Below, piece by piece: positions 30,591-37,604 of a stretch of DNA of 37,832 nt. The number at the start of each line of letters is the position of its first letter. Position 1 is the stretch's first letter. Source of the stretch: a virus. The DNA lies in the IMG/VR virus record IMGVR_UViG_3300037460_000303, positions 1-37,832 of that record; one strand, written 5' to 3'. The position numbers were made by a program, and so were the translations under genes. The notes beneath the pieces are model-generated. The model did no database searches, was not told the origin of the DNA, and worked only from the letters and a program-made list of their open reading frames with translations.

Positions 30591-30694
30591 AGAATGGAAA
30601 CGGAAATATTGAATATGATGAGTTAGAACTAATCTATAAAAAACTCCTATCCAAACCAACAGAACCAGACACCACAGACAAGGGAGGGGGGTAG
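30551..30694 (+). pseudogene. Remnant of a small phage gene, 3' part
   Basis: A frame different from the helicase fragment is open from after TAG 30548 to TAG 30692-30694. It reads VQWFGDEIENGNGNIEYDEL and ends LIYKKLLSKPTEPDTTDKGGG, which looks like real protein. Only a TTG at 30560 with weak SD could start it. Most likely it is the end of a phage gene whose 5' part was replaced by the helicase fragment. Its last codons (GGGAGGGGGG) supply the SD for the next ORF. Confidence 0.45.
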
Positions 30695-30766
30695 ATGGAA
30701 GAATACAAACTAATATTATTAGTCGTGGCCATGTTAGCTTTTATAATTGCAGTGGTTTTAAAATGA
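30695..30766 (+). CDS. 23-residue single-span membrane peptide
   Basis: ATG 30695 directly follows GGGAGGGGGGTAG (strong SD, stop of the previous frame). The peptide is MEEYK followed by a hydrophobic span (LILLVVAMLAFIIAVVL) and Lys. Its TGA overlaps ATG 30763. The design is typical of small phage membrane peptides. Function unknown. Confidence 0.55.
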   Translation: MEEYKLILLVVAMLAFIIAVVLK

Positions 30767-30801
30767 AAAGCACCGTATTTAAACCAAACAACGGAGAAGG
30801 A

Positions 30802-30957
30802 ATGGAAGAAACTTTTGAACAATGGCTAGAAAGCTTAAATCAGTACGCTAAAGATTTAGGATGGCCACCAAACTTTGACGATTGCGAAGAGACTAGAGAG
30901 TGTTACGAAGATGGTGAAACGAAAGCTCAAGCATTTGGTGATATGTTTAGGAATTAA
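30802..30957 (+). CDS. Small acidic protein, 51-64 residues
   Basis: ATG 30802 (MEETFEQWLESLNQ) has SD GGAGAAGG; an in-frame ATG at 30763 overlaps the membrane-peptide stop but lacks an SD. The product has EQWLESLNQYAKDLGWPPNF and an acidic Cys-containing segment (DDCEETRECYEDGE). No family is recognised. Confidence 0.6.
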   Translation: MEETFEQWLESLNQYAKDLGWPPNFDDCEETRECYEDGETKAQAFGDMFRN

Positions 30958-31003
30958 CCAAAGAGGAATAAATGACACCCACTAACAAAGAGGAGCTGTA
31001 GAG

Positions 31004-31216
31004 ATGGATGACTATAGTAAGAGAAGAATAACTCTAAATGAGGAGATTTCAATAGCCTTTTATCATTGGGATCACACAGAAAACGAGCTTTCGATTGAGG
31101 GAGAGGTTGGCGGATGCTATTTCTGTTCAGGCACTAATATTGATATTGCAATCACCAAAGAGAAAGCGGTTGAGTTAATTGAAATTCTTAATGGATTTTT
31201 AACCCCCAAAGACTAA
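31004..31216 (+). CDS. Hypothetical protein, 70 residues
   Basis: The SD AGGAG precedes ATG 31004. Beta-rich start (RRITLNEEISIAFYHWDHTENELSIEGEV) with GGCYFCSGTN, which could be a CxxC site, and a helical C-terminus. Part of the rightward string of small genes. No family recognised. Confidence 0.6.
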   Translation: MDDYSKRRITLNEEISIAFYHWDHTENELSIEGEVGGCYFCSGTNIDIAITKEKAVELIEILNGFLTPKD

Positions 31217-31222
31217 GGAGAG

Positions 31223-31435
31223 ATGAAGAGAATGGATATAGACGCACTAAGACAAGCACACGAAAAGCTAAAGAGGAAAAGTCTGAAGCAAAGGGACCGC
31301 ATCAAGGAACTGGAAGAAGGATTAGAAGGGTTAATTAAATTTAGCGAAGATGAAAAGCAAGAGGGGATGGTGGGTTATAACTCCGGCCTGATAATCATGA
31401 GTTTAGCAGTATCTAGACTTTTAACCCAAGGATAG
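31223..31435 (+). CDS. Coiled-coil protein, 70 residues
   Basis: The N-terminal 45 residues form a charged coiled coil (HEKLKRKSLKQRDRIKELEEGLEGLIKF). Two starts are possible: ATG 31223, very close to AAGGAG, or ATG 31232. No family recognised. Confidence 0.6.
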   Translation: MKRMDIDALRQAHEKLKRKSLKQRDRIKELEEGLEGLIKFSEDEKQEGMVGYNSGLIIMSLAVSRLLTQG

Positions 31436-31445
31436 GTAAACAAAG

Positions 31446-31748
31446 ATGAGAGAGATAAAATTATACCACTACAGAATAGGCTACATACCCTTTAATAAGA
31501 CCGGAAAAAAGAACCTTGTAACTATAGTCGATAAATCAAAAGATTACGTGCATAGACAGTTTATGGAAGATCCAATTTCGTTTGCCAATAGATTAAGCAA
31601 AATATTTCACATCCCAGGCCAGTTTTTTTCGTTTGATCTAGAAGATATTACCATAAACGGTGAATCAATAATTACAAAGGAAATGCGAGAATCTAGAATA
31701 ACTATACAAATGAAACTAATGGAGACAACAAAATGGCAGACAAAATAG
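31446..31748 (+). CDS. Hypothetical protein, 100 residues
   Basis: Starts REIKLYHYRIGYIPFNKTGKK and continues as mixed alpha/beta. ISFANRLSKIFHIPGQFFSF suggests a helix followed by a hydrophobic strand. Its last 16 bases overlap the next gene in another frame. Not recognised. Confidence 0.6.
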   Translation: MREIKLYHYRIGYIPFNKTGKKNLVTIVDKSKDYVHRQFMEDPISFANRLSKIFHIPGQFFSFDLEDITINGESIITKEMRESRITIQMKLMETTKWQTK

Positions 31749-32035
31749 AAATACCTGAAGAGGTGAAGCTAATCGTAAAGGATTATTATGAGTATAAACA
31801 GAAGGAATCAACAATTAATAATGTTGGCCCTGTTTATGAGTTCTTAAACGACCTCATACAGAAACAAGACAACGAGATCAAGGTTGGGGATTGGTACTAT
31901 AGGAAAGAAAACCAAGGGTTTACATTCCACCACTGTGATATTTCAAGCGAAGGTGTTAACGCCAACACCGACACAAACATCCACAAAGCCCCTAAAGAAC
32001 TAATACCAGGGCTTGAGAAGTTGAGGGGGGAATAA
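31733..32035 (+). CDS. Small protein, paralogue of the 32415-32708 product
   Basis: 100 residues. After a helical start (EEVKLIVKDYYEYK) comes IKVGDWYYRKENQGFTFHHCD, whose GD-W/F-Y/F-Y...G...C pattern recurs in the protein at 32415-32708, pointing to a duplicated small phage family. The stop overlaps the next ATG (TAATG). No function known. Confidence 0.65.
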   Translation: MADKIEIPEEVKLIVKDYYEYKQKESTINNVGPVYEFLNDLIQKQDNEIKVGDWYYRKENQGFTFHHCDISSEGVNANTDTNIHKAPKELIPGLEKLRGE

Positions 32036-32235
32036 TGGAAAAGCGATTTAACTTATACTTAGATATTTATGAAGGGTTTGATTGTCAATACGCCTGTGCT
32101 TATTCAAATCCTGGTCAAGAAATTCCAAAAGGATGGAGGCGTGTAAAAATACCCGTTATTCTGCCTGATGATGCAATGGAGTTTATTAAAGCTGATTTCA
32201 AAACTGAAGAGGTAACAGCAGTAGAGGCGAAATGA
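32035..32235 (+). CDS. Hypothetical protein, 66 residues
   Basis: TAATG overlap with the previous gene; SD GAGGGGG. It reads RFNLYLDIYEGFDCQYACAYS then PKGWRRVKIPVILPDDAMEFIKA, a compact alpha/beta sequence. Overlaps the next ORF by ATGA. Not recognised. Confidence 0.6.
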   Translation: MEKRFNLYLDIYEGFDCQYACAYSNPGQEIPKGWRRVKIPVILPDDAMEFIKADFKTEEVTAVEAK

Positions 32236-32390
32236 CTTTAACTTTACAAGGAGTAGTGGCACCAGAAGGTAGGTGTGGAAGGGCTCGAACCCTGATTACC
32301 AAAGTGTGGGATGACTATACTAGTTGTCGGTGGAAAGTGCTACTTAGTTTAGTACATCGATCTAGACAATTTCCTGCCTACTCTTTGTAA
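32232..32390 (+). CDS. Small basic protein, 52 residues
   Basis: ATG 32232 overlaps the preceding stop (ATGA). The product (LQGVVAPEGRCGRARTLITK in the first half, SCRWKVLLSLVHRSRQF later) is basic with two Cys. The segment at 32281-32293 looks like a tRNA T-arm on the opposite strand, but this reading frame explains the sequence better. Confidence 0.5.
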   Translation: MTLTLQGVVAPEGRCGRARTLITKVWDDYTSCRWKVLLSLVHRSRQFPAYSL

Positions 32391-32414
32391 AACAACAATT
32401 AAACGAGGATGAAT

Positions 32415-32708
32415 ATGACTGAAAGAACAACTAAAATTGAGATGGAACTAACCCACAATGAATATCTTAGATACAAAGAAATGGCCAAAGCATTAGATAG
32501 CCCTAATCCATACAATTTGATTTGCGCTCTTTACGAAACAGAACAGAACAGGATACAAATAGGGGATTTCTTTTACTCTACAGAACAAAACGGGGTAGAT
32601 ATAAGGAAATGTGATAATCAAAATCAAGCTGATAGGCTCAATAGTATTGGTCAGTTTAAAAAGTTACCCGAAAATTTTGACTTTTTATCCTTAATTGAGG
32701 GCAAATGA
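32415..32708 (+). CDS. Small protein, paralogue of the 31733-32035 product
   Basis: SD GAGG is six bases before ATG 32415; ATG 32409 is directly adjacent to the SD and is less likely. It has a helical N-terminal half (LTHNEYLRYKEMAKALDS) and IQIGDFFYSTEQNGVDIRKCD, which parallels IKVGDWYYRKENQGFTFHHCD of the neighbour at 31733. It ends in an ATGA overlap with the next gene. Confidence 0.65.
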   Translation: MTERTTKIEMELTHNEYLRYKEMAKALDSPNPYNLICALYETEQNRIQIGDFFYSTEQNGVDIRKCDNQNQADRLNSIGQFKKLPENFDFLSLIEGK

Positions 32709-32872
32709 ATAAGCGAGAGATGCAAGAAATATCTATGAAATTCGCACCGAGGCCAGAGGATATTAATTTTATTAATTATCCATCAGACAGGGAGCAAGTC
32801 CAGGCGGTTGTGAAAAAGGGGCCAAGAGCCCCCCAATATCTTTCGACATTAACCTCCAATAAATTGGATTGA
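32705..32872 (+). CDS. Small protein, 55 residues
   Basis: ATG 32705 overlaps the previous stop. Sequence includes MKFAPRPEDINFINYPSDR and QAVVKKGPRAPQYLSTL. The codons for KKGPRAP form a hairpin that acts as a terminator signature on the opposite strand. Not recognised. Confidence 0.55.
   Translation: MNKREMQEISMKFAPRPEDINFINYPSDREQVQAVVKKGPRAPQYLSTLTSNKLD
32813..32832 (-). terminator. Leftward terminator-like hairpin inside a rightward gene
   Basis: Minus strand: GGGGC, loop TCTTG, GCCCC, then TTTTT. All genes here run rightward. It could stop antisense transcription coming from the head operon side, or be a by-product of coding sequence. Confidence 0.4.
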
Positions 32873-32887
32873 TAATAAGGTACTATA

Positions 32888-33091
32888 ATGACTAAAAAAA
32901 TGCCACCCAGAACAGGAACTATTTTGCAAATATACCAATGTGAGATTATAGACGTGTTTCACTCGCAAATTGATGCTGTAAGAAAAACCGGTGTAACCGC
33001 AAATCTTTTAAGTCAGGCTCTAAACGGTATTAACGAATCCTGTGGAGGTTACGAATGGAAGTACGCTAAGGGAATAGACGGATTGTTTTAA
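32888..33091 (+). CDS. NUMOD1-like DNA-binding protein
   Basis: 67 residues. ILQIYQCEIIDVFHSQIDAVRKTGVTANLLSQALNG...CGGYEWKYA matches the NUMOD1 layout, a short DNA-binding repeat normally attached to homing endonucleases. No GIY-YIG or HNH nuclease part is present. It may be an orphan specificity module or a small regulator. The SD AAGG precedes ATG 32888. Confidence 0.6.
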   Translation: MTKKMPPRTGTILQIYQCEIIDVFHSQIDAVRKTGVTANLLSQALNGINESCGGYEWKYAKGIDGLF

Positions 33092-33154
33092 AAAAAGTCT
33101 TAGCCCGTAAAAACGCGATAGAATCGACACTTTTAGATGATAACAAGGGGAATT

Positions 33155-33355
33155 ATGATTATCAATTCAGGCTTAAAAGACAAAAACAATCGTGAAATTT
33201 TAGACGGCCATACAATAAAAGCTACCGGCATAAAAGATAATCTGGGGCGTGAATATAAAATATCATTTGAAAAAGGGTGTTTTACGGCTAAATGCTATAA
33301 ATCTGAAACGTGCCTTGGTAATTTGAACCTTTCGGATTTCGAGATTCTTGATTAA
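33155..33355 (+). CDS. YopX-like small protein
   Basis: The ATG at 33155 has AAGGGG as SD; an in-frame ATG at 33137 lacks one. It has 66 residues: NSGLKDKNNREILDGHTIKATG, GREYKISFEKGCFTAKCYK, a pattern similar to phage YopX-type proteins (GLKDKxGxEIxEGD...G). It is shorter than those. Function unknown. Confidence 0.55.
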   Translation: MIINSGLKDKNNREILDGHTIKATGIKDNLGREYKISFEKGCFTAKCYKSETCLGNLNLSDFEILD

Positions 33356-33406
33356 AAAACCGCTTTGAACTCCGCCAAAATATCGTAATTTAACAGTAAA
33401 GGGAAA

Positions 33407-33913
33407 TTGAGCAAATCTATGCAAGAGCTAGATCCAAATAAAGAGATCATTTCCGAAGAGGAAAAGAAAACTCGCCTAGCGATTTTTGATGATAATCATG
33501 TAGCTATAACTCAGGCTTATTGGGGCTTTATTGAGCAAAATAACAGGATGCCCACTTATTCATGGGTAGCCGAGGAAACGGGCCTTGCGCTTAATACCGT
33601 TCGCACTCATCTAAAAAGCTACAAAGAGAAAGATCTCAAGGATCAAGTAGAGAAATTCAAAATTTTTAGCGATGACGTAATGTTAGGCCAAATAAAGAGG
33701 GCCAGAGAGGGTGGTCACGGTTCAACGGATGCGGCTAAACTGTATTATCAAATAGTCCATAACTTCAAACCTGGATTAGAGTTAAGTATCAAGAAAGGCA
33801 CAGATTATGGCAAAATGACCCTAGATGAGCTTACAGAGCTACAAAAGCAGAAGGTAGATAAATTTGAATCAAAACTCCTCCGACTCGCAAGAGATCGCGA
33901 TACTCCAAGCTGA
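33407..33913 (+). CDS. Terminase small subunit-like protein
   Basis: 168 residues. A central HTH (PTYSWVAEETGLALNTVRTHLKSYK, about residues 49-73) would bind the packaging site, followed by a helical oligomerisation part. Directly upstream of, and overlapping, the large subunit. Start is TTG 33407 with SD AAAGGG; ATG 33419 is a second option. The family is not certain because small terminases vary greatly, so the call leans on the HTH and order. Confidence 0.7.
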   Translation: MSKSMQELDPNKEIISEEEKKTRLAIFDDNHVAITQAYWGFIEQNNRMPTYSWVAEETGLALNTVRTHLKSYKEKDLKDQVEKFKIFSDDVMLGQIKRAREGGHGSTDAAKLYYQIVHNFKPGLELSIKKGTDYGKMTLDELTELQKQKVDKFESKLLRLARDRDTPS

Positions 33914-35375
33914 AACCGAGCAAATCAATTTAGAGATTGAGCGGCGTATTTGTCGCGCTTCTTTGTACGGTACTGTTCGGACGTTTTGGGATGTGATAAT
34001 ACCAGACCCTTTTCGCTATAACTGGCATATTGAATATTTGTGCAATGAGATGCAAAAAGTTGGGCAATGGGTGATAGATCGTCAACCGGCTGAATATGAT
34101 TTGATAATAAATGTACCCCCTGGTACTACAAAATCGACAATTTGCTCTGTTTTCTTCCATGTTTGGCTTTGGATTAATGCGCCGTGGGTTCGTATGATCT
34201 CAGCTTCACACACAAATGATTTGGCTATTGAGCACTCTATTTTATCTAGAGATGTGATGAAATCGCAGAAATTTAGAACTTTATTTCCGCATAGGGTGAA
34301 TTTTAAGTCAGATCAAGACAATAAGACCTATTATAGAAATGTTCGAGGCGGGTCTCGGGTGGCCACTTCGGTTGGTGGCAATATCATGGGTAAGCATGGT
34401 CATATAATTACGATAGATGATCTAATCGACCCAAAAAAGACCGCTTCGGACGTTGAGAGGGAAAAGGCGAATGATTATATATCTAGGACCTTATCTACTC
34501 GAAAAGTTGACAAAGAGAATACGCCCACGGTTTTGATAATGCAGCGATTACACGAACTGGACCCCACTGGGTTTTTATTGTTTAAGGCCGAAGAATCAGG
34601 CAAGAGGATAAAACACATTTGCTTGCCCGGTGATGATACTTTGGGCAATATTAAGCCTCATTTATTGAAATTCATGTATAAAGACGGTCTTTTAGATCCG
34701 AATAGGTTGAATCGAAACGCTTTAAAGATAATGGAAACCGATCTCGGAGAATCTGATTTTACAGGCCAGGTTAGGCAGTCGCCACAGGCCCCTGGCGGTA
34801 ATATTTTGAAAAGGGAGTGGTTTAAGTGGTATGAGGAATTGCCGAAAGAAAGGCCTATTTCAAAGATTCAGAGTTGGGATACTGCATTTAAAAAGACCAA
34901 AACTTCTGCTTATAATTGCGGATTGACGTTTTATGAGTATAGGGATGGGTATTATCTAGAGGATGCGATTTTTGAAAAGATGGAGTATCCAGAGCTTAAG
35001 GCTTCAATATTAGCTTATGAAACTGCTCACAGCCCTAATTTAGTTTTAATTGAAGATAAGGCCACGGGCACCCCGATTATACAAGAATTGACCCGAGATA
35101 ATAAAATCAACTTCATACCAATTTTACCGGATGGAGATAAGGTTCAAAGGGCTCATGCAAGTTCTAGTACTGTCAAGGCCGGAAATGTTTATATTCGGAG
35201 CAATGCAAAATGGACTCATAAATTAATAAATCAATTGATACTTTTTCCAAATTGCCAGATTAAAGATATTATGGATGCTTTCTCACAGTACATAAATTAT
35301 ATCAGAGATAACCCCAGTGTCCCGGTAACTAGAATGGTTGGCGGTGGGAAGTCTAAAGTCACTAGAAATTACTAA
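33864..35375 (+). CDS. Terminase large subunit
   Basis: 503 residues. ATPase domain: Walker A at about 83-91 (NVPPGTTKS), Walker B at about 181-187 (IITIDDL), and a coupling-type motif after RVATSVGGNIMGKHG. Nuclease domain: SWDTAFK (first metal Asp), LIEDKATG (second acidic cluster) and KDIMDAFSQYI near the C-terminus, as in RNase-H-fold terminases. It cuts and pumps DNA into the prohead. TTG 33864 overlaps the small subunit by 50 bases; AAGG is about 11 bases upstream. Confidence 0.92.
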   Translation: MNQNSSDSQEIAILQAETEQINLEIERRICRASLYGTVRTFWDVIIPDPFRYNWHIEYLCNEMQKVGQWVIDRQPAEYDLIINVPPGTTKSTICSVFFHVWLWINAPWVRMISASHTNDLAIEHSILSRDVMKSQKFRTLFPHRVNFKSDQDNKTYYRNVRGGSRVATSVGGNIMGKHGHIITIDDLIDPKKTASDVEREKANDYISRTLSTRKVDKENTPTVLIMQRLHELDPTGFLLFKAEESGKRIKHICLPGDDTLGNIKPHLLKFMYKDGLLDPNRLNRNALKIMETDLGESDFTGQVRQSPQAPGGNILKREWFKWYEELPKERPISKIQSWDTAFKKTKTSAYNCGLTFYEYRDGYYLEDAIFEKMEYPELKASILAYETAHSPNLVLIEDKATGTPIIQELTRDNKINFIPILPDGDKVQRAHASSSTVKAGNVYIRSNAKWTHKLINQLILFPNCQIKDIMDAFSQYINYIRDNPSVPVTRMVGGGKSKVTRNY

Positions 35376-35384
35376 TAGGTTATT

Positions 35385-36857
35385 ATGACAAATCCAAGAA
35401 TCCGAGATAAAGATTTTAAAGTAAGCGACTCGAAATACAGTAGGGGTAACTCAATAGATGCTTTTGCCACGGCTGACGTATTGCCCAATCCCGATCCAGT
35501 ATTAAACACTCAAAACAGTTTGGCTACTTGGCAGAATTTTAGAAATATCTTTTGGGACCCACATTTGACCGCTGTTATAGCTTCAAGGAAATCGGTTACT
35601 TTATCTAAAAAGTGGTATATCGAGGGCGGTAAATCACCGTCTAGAGTACGTAAATTCATTGAGAAAAATTTTGAAAACCTTGATATTCATAGGGCCACTG
35701 AAGAAATTTTAGACGCTCCTTTTTTCGGCATGCAGGCAATGGAGCCTATTTGGGGTAGCCCTGAAGGTGTCGAAGGTGAGAACAAGATATTTTGCAAAGA
35801 GTTCACTGGTCGCCCTGCTTGGTGGTTTCAATACGACAAAGAGAATAAGCTTAGATTCAGATCAAAAGATAATTTCTGGCCTGGTGATCCTGTCGAAGAT
35901 ATGAGTTTAATCGTGGCTAGGAATAACCCAAAGTATGAGAATCCTTATGGAGAGGCTCTTCTAAGTAAAATTTATTGGTCGATTAACTTCAAGAAAGCTG
36001 CTTTTAAATATTGGATCGAGTTCGCCGAAAAGAACGGTTCGCCCTACTCTATTGGTAAAGTACCTAGAAATGCGGGCGAAGCTGAATACGACGAACTCTT
36101 AGAAAGGCTGCAAGAATTGGTTAACGGATCTTCAGCCGTAATTCCTGATGACACTAGCGTCGAGTTTATTTCGTCTGGAAGCAAATCAAGCGCTGATATC
36201 TACAAAGATTTAATGAACGCCGCGAATCAAGAAATTTCAAAGGCAATTCTAGGCCAAACCCTTACAACAGAGTCAGGTGAGAAAGGATCTAGGGCGCTAG
36301 GCCAGGTGCATGATAACGTAAGGCTTGATATCGCCGAAGCCGATGAAATAATGGCCGAAACTTGCTTTAATGTGCTTATCCGGTGGATTGTAGATATAAA
36401 TTTTGGTCCAAATGTTGTGGCTCCTACGTTTAAATATGAGCATGAAAAGGATATTAAAAAGGATCTAGCCGAAAGGGATAAAATATTAAGTGAATTAGGT
36501 GTTAAGTTTGATGCCGAATATTTTAAAGAAATTTATAATTTGGCCGATAATCACTTCACAATGGTTGAGCCTGTTGTAACTGAGTTACAAGATGAGCCAG
36601 AGTTTCGAGAGGCTTCTGAATTTGAAGATCAGAAAGCTGTGGATAATTTTATTAATGGCTTGACTAATAAAGAGCTTCAAAAGGATTCAGAGTTTTTAGA
36701 GCCAATAATAAAAATGATTGAGAAAGCTAGTTCATTTGAAGAGGCTCAAGGCGCTTTAATAAGCCTGTTTCCTGAAATTAGGCCAAAACGATTAGAAAAG
36801 TTATTAGGCAGGGCTCTTTTTTCTACCCAAAGCCTAACCCGCAACACAGAGGATTAA
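35385..36857 (+). CDS. DUF935 portal protein (Mu gp29-like)
   Basis: 490 residues in the Mu-type portal family: an early segment SLATWQNFRNIFWDPHLTAVIASRKSVTLSKKW, then MQAMEPIWGSPEGVEG, GRPAWWFQYDKENKLRF, YGEALLSKIYWSINFKKAAFKYWIEFAEKNG, and LGQTLTTESGEKGSRALGQVH. It forms the dodecameric ring through which DNA enters. It lies between TerL and gpF-like proteins, as in Mu. Confidence 0.9.
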   Translation: MTNPRIRDKDFKVSDSKYSRGNSIDAFATADVLPNPDPVLNTQNSLATWQNFRNIFWDPHLTAVIASRKSVTLSKKWYIEGGKSPSRVRKFIEKNFENLDIHRATEEILDAPFFGMQAMEPIWGSPEGVEGENKIFCKEFTGRPAWWFQYDKENKLRFRSKDNFWPGDPVEDMSLIVARNNPKYENPYGEALLSKIYWSINFKKAAFKYWIEFAEKNGSPYSIGKVPRNAGEAEYDELLERLQELVNGSSAVIPDDTSVEFISSGSKSSADIYKDLMNAANQEISKAILGQTLTTESGEKGSRALGQVHDNVRLDIAEADEIMAETCFNVLIRWIVDINFGPNVVAPTFKYEHEKDIKKDLAERDKILSELGVKFDAEYFKEIYNLADNHFTMVEPVVTELQDEPEFREASEFEDQKAVDNFINGLTNKELQKDSEFLEPIIKMIEKASSFEEAQGALISLFPEIRPKRLEKLLGRALFSTQSLTRNTED

Positions 36858-37604
36858 TTGGCAATCCCAGGTAAAATAATCGTCGACGCTTCAAAAGTTA
36901 GCCCAGAGGAGGCTATTAAAATTTTTGATAAGCAAGGGATCAAGATATCAAAGACTGCCGAAGAAACTAGAAAAGCGGTAGAGGAAAAGGTCTTTGCAAT
37001 TACCCAAGACGTTCAAATGAGCGTGGTTCAAGATGTTCGAGACGCTTTGTCAAAAGCCTTGAAAGATGGGCAAACTTTTGAAACTTTTCAGAAGGATATT
37101 AAAAATACTTTGGCCAAAAAGGGTTGGACGGGCGAAAGGACGGCTATAATCGGAGGTGAAGAGGTCCAAGTACTTACGACCCCGTACCGTTTAAAGACCA
37201 TATACAGAACTAATATTCAATCGGCGTTAAATGCCGGTAGATTCGAGCGCCAGGTCGATAACGCGTCCGACAGACCCTTCTTAATGCTAATTGACGGTAT
37301 TGTGGAGAAATCCAGATCATCTCACAAGAAACAATCTGGTTCAATACAGCCAATTACTTCAAGTTTTTGGAAAGCGCCTAATTCTTGGTACCCTCCAAAT
37401 GGGTTTAATTGTACTGGTCGAACTCGCGCACTCACAAGAGCACAAGCTAAAAGCCGGGGAATTAAGATAAACAACAGAGCGTTAAAACCGGACCCAGGAT
37501 TCGGGTCAAACCCTGCTACTCAATTTTTTAAGCCTGAAAAAGAAGATTTCGATACTGATATCTGGGAAGCCGGTCAAGATTTAGAGCCGAGTACTTTGAA
37601 ATGA
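36858..37604 (+). CDS. Mu gpF-like head morphogenesis protein
   Basis: 248 residues. The C-terminal half carries the SPP1 gp7 / Mu gpF signature: YRTNIQSALNAGRFERQVDN, then SSHKKQSGSI, and FWKAPNSWYPPNGFNCTGRTRALT. These minor head proteins sit at the portal vertex. TTG 36858 has SD AGAGG; it directly follows the portal stop. Its TGA overlaps the gpG-like ATG 37601. Confidence 0.88.
   Translation: MAIPGKIIVDASKVSPEEAIKIFDKQGIKISKTAEETRKAVEEKVFAITQDVQMSVVQDVRDALSKALKDGQTFETFQKDIKNTLAKKGWTGERTAIIGGEEVQVLTTPYRLKTIYRTNIQSALNAGRFERQVDNASDRPFLMLIDGIVEKSRSSHKKQSGSIQPITSSFWKAPNSWYPPNGFNCTGRTRALTRAQAKSRGIKINNRALKPDPGFGSNPATQFFKPEKEDFDTDIWEAGQDLEPSTLK

Noticed and set aside
32270-32345. tRNA on the minus strand suggested by GGGTTCGAGCCC (T-arm consensus)
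   Set aside because: No matching acceptor, D or anticodon stems could be built around it, and an ATGA-coupled 52-residue ORF on the plus strand explains the sequence.
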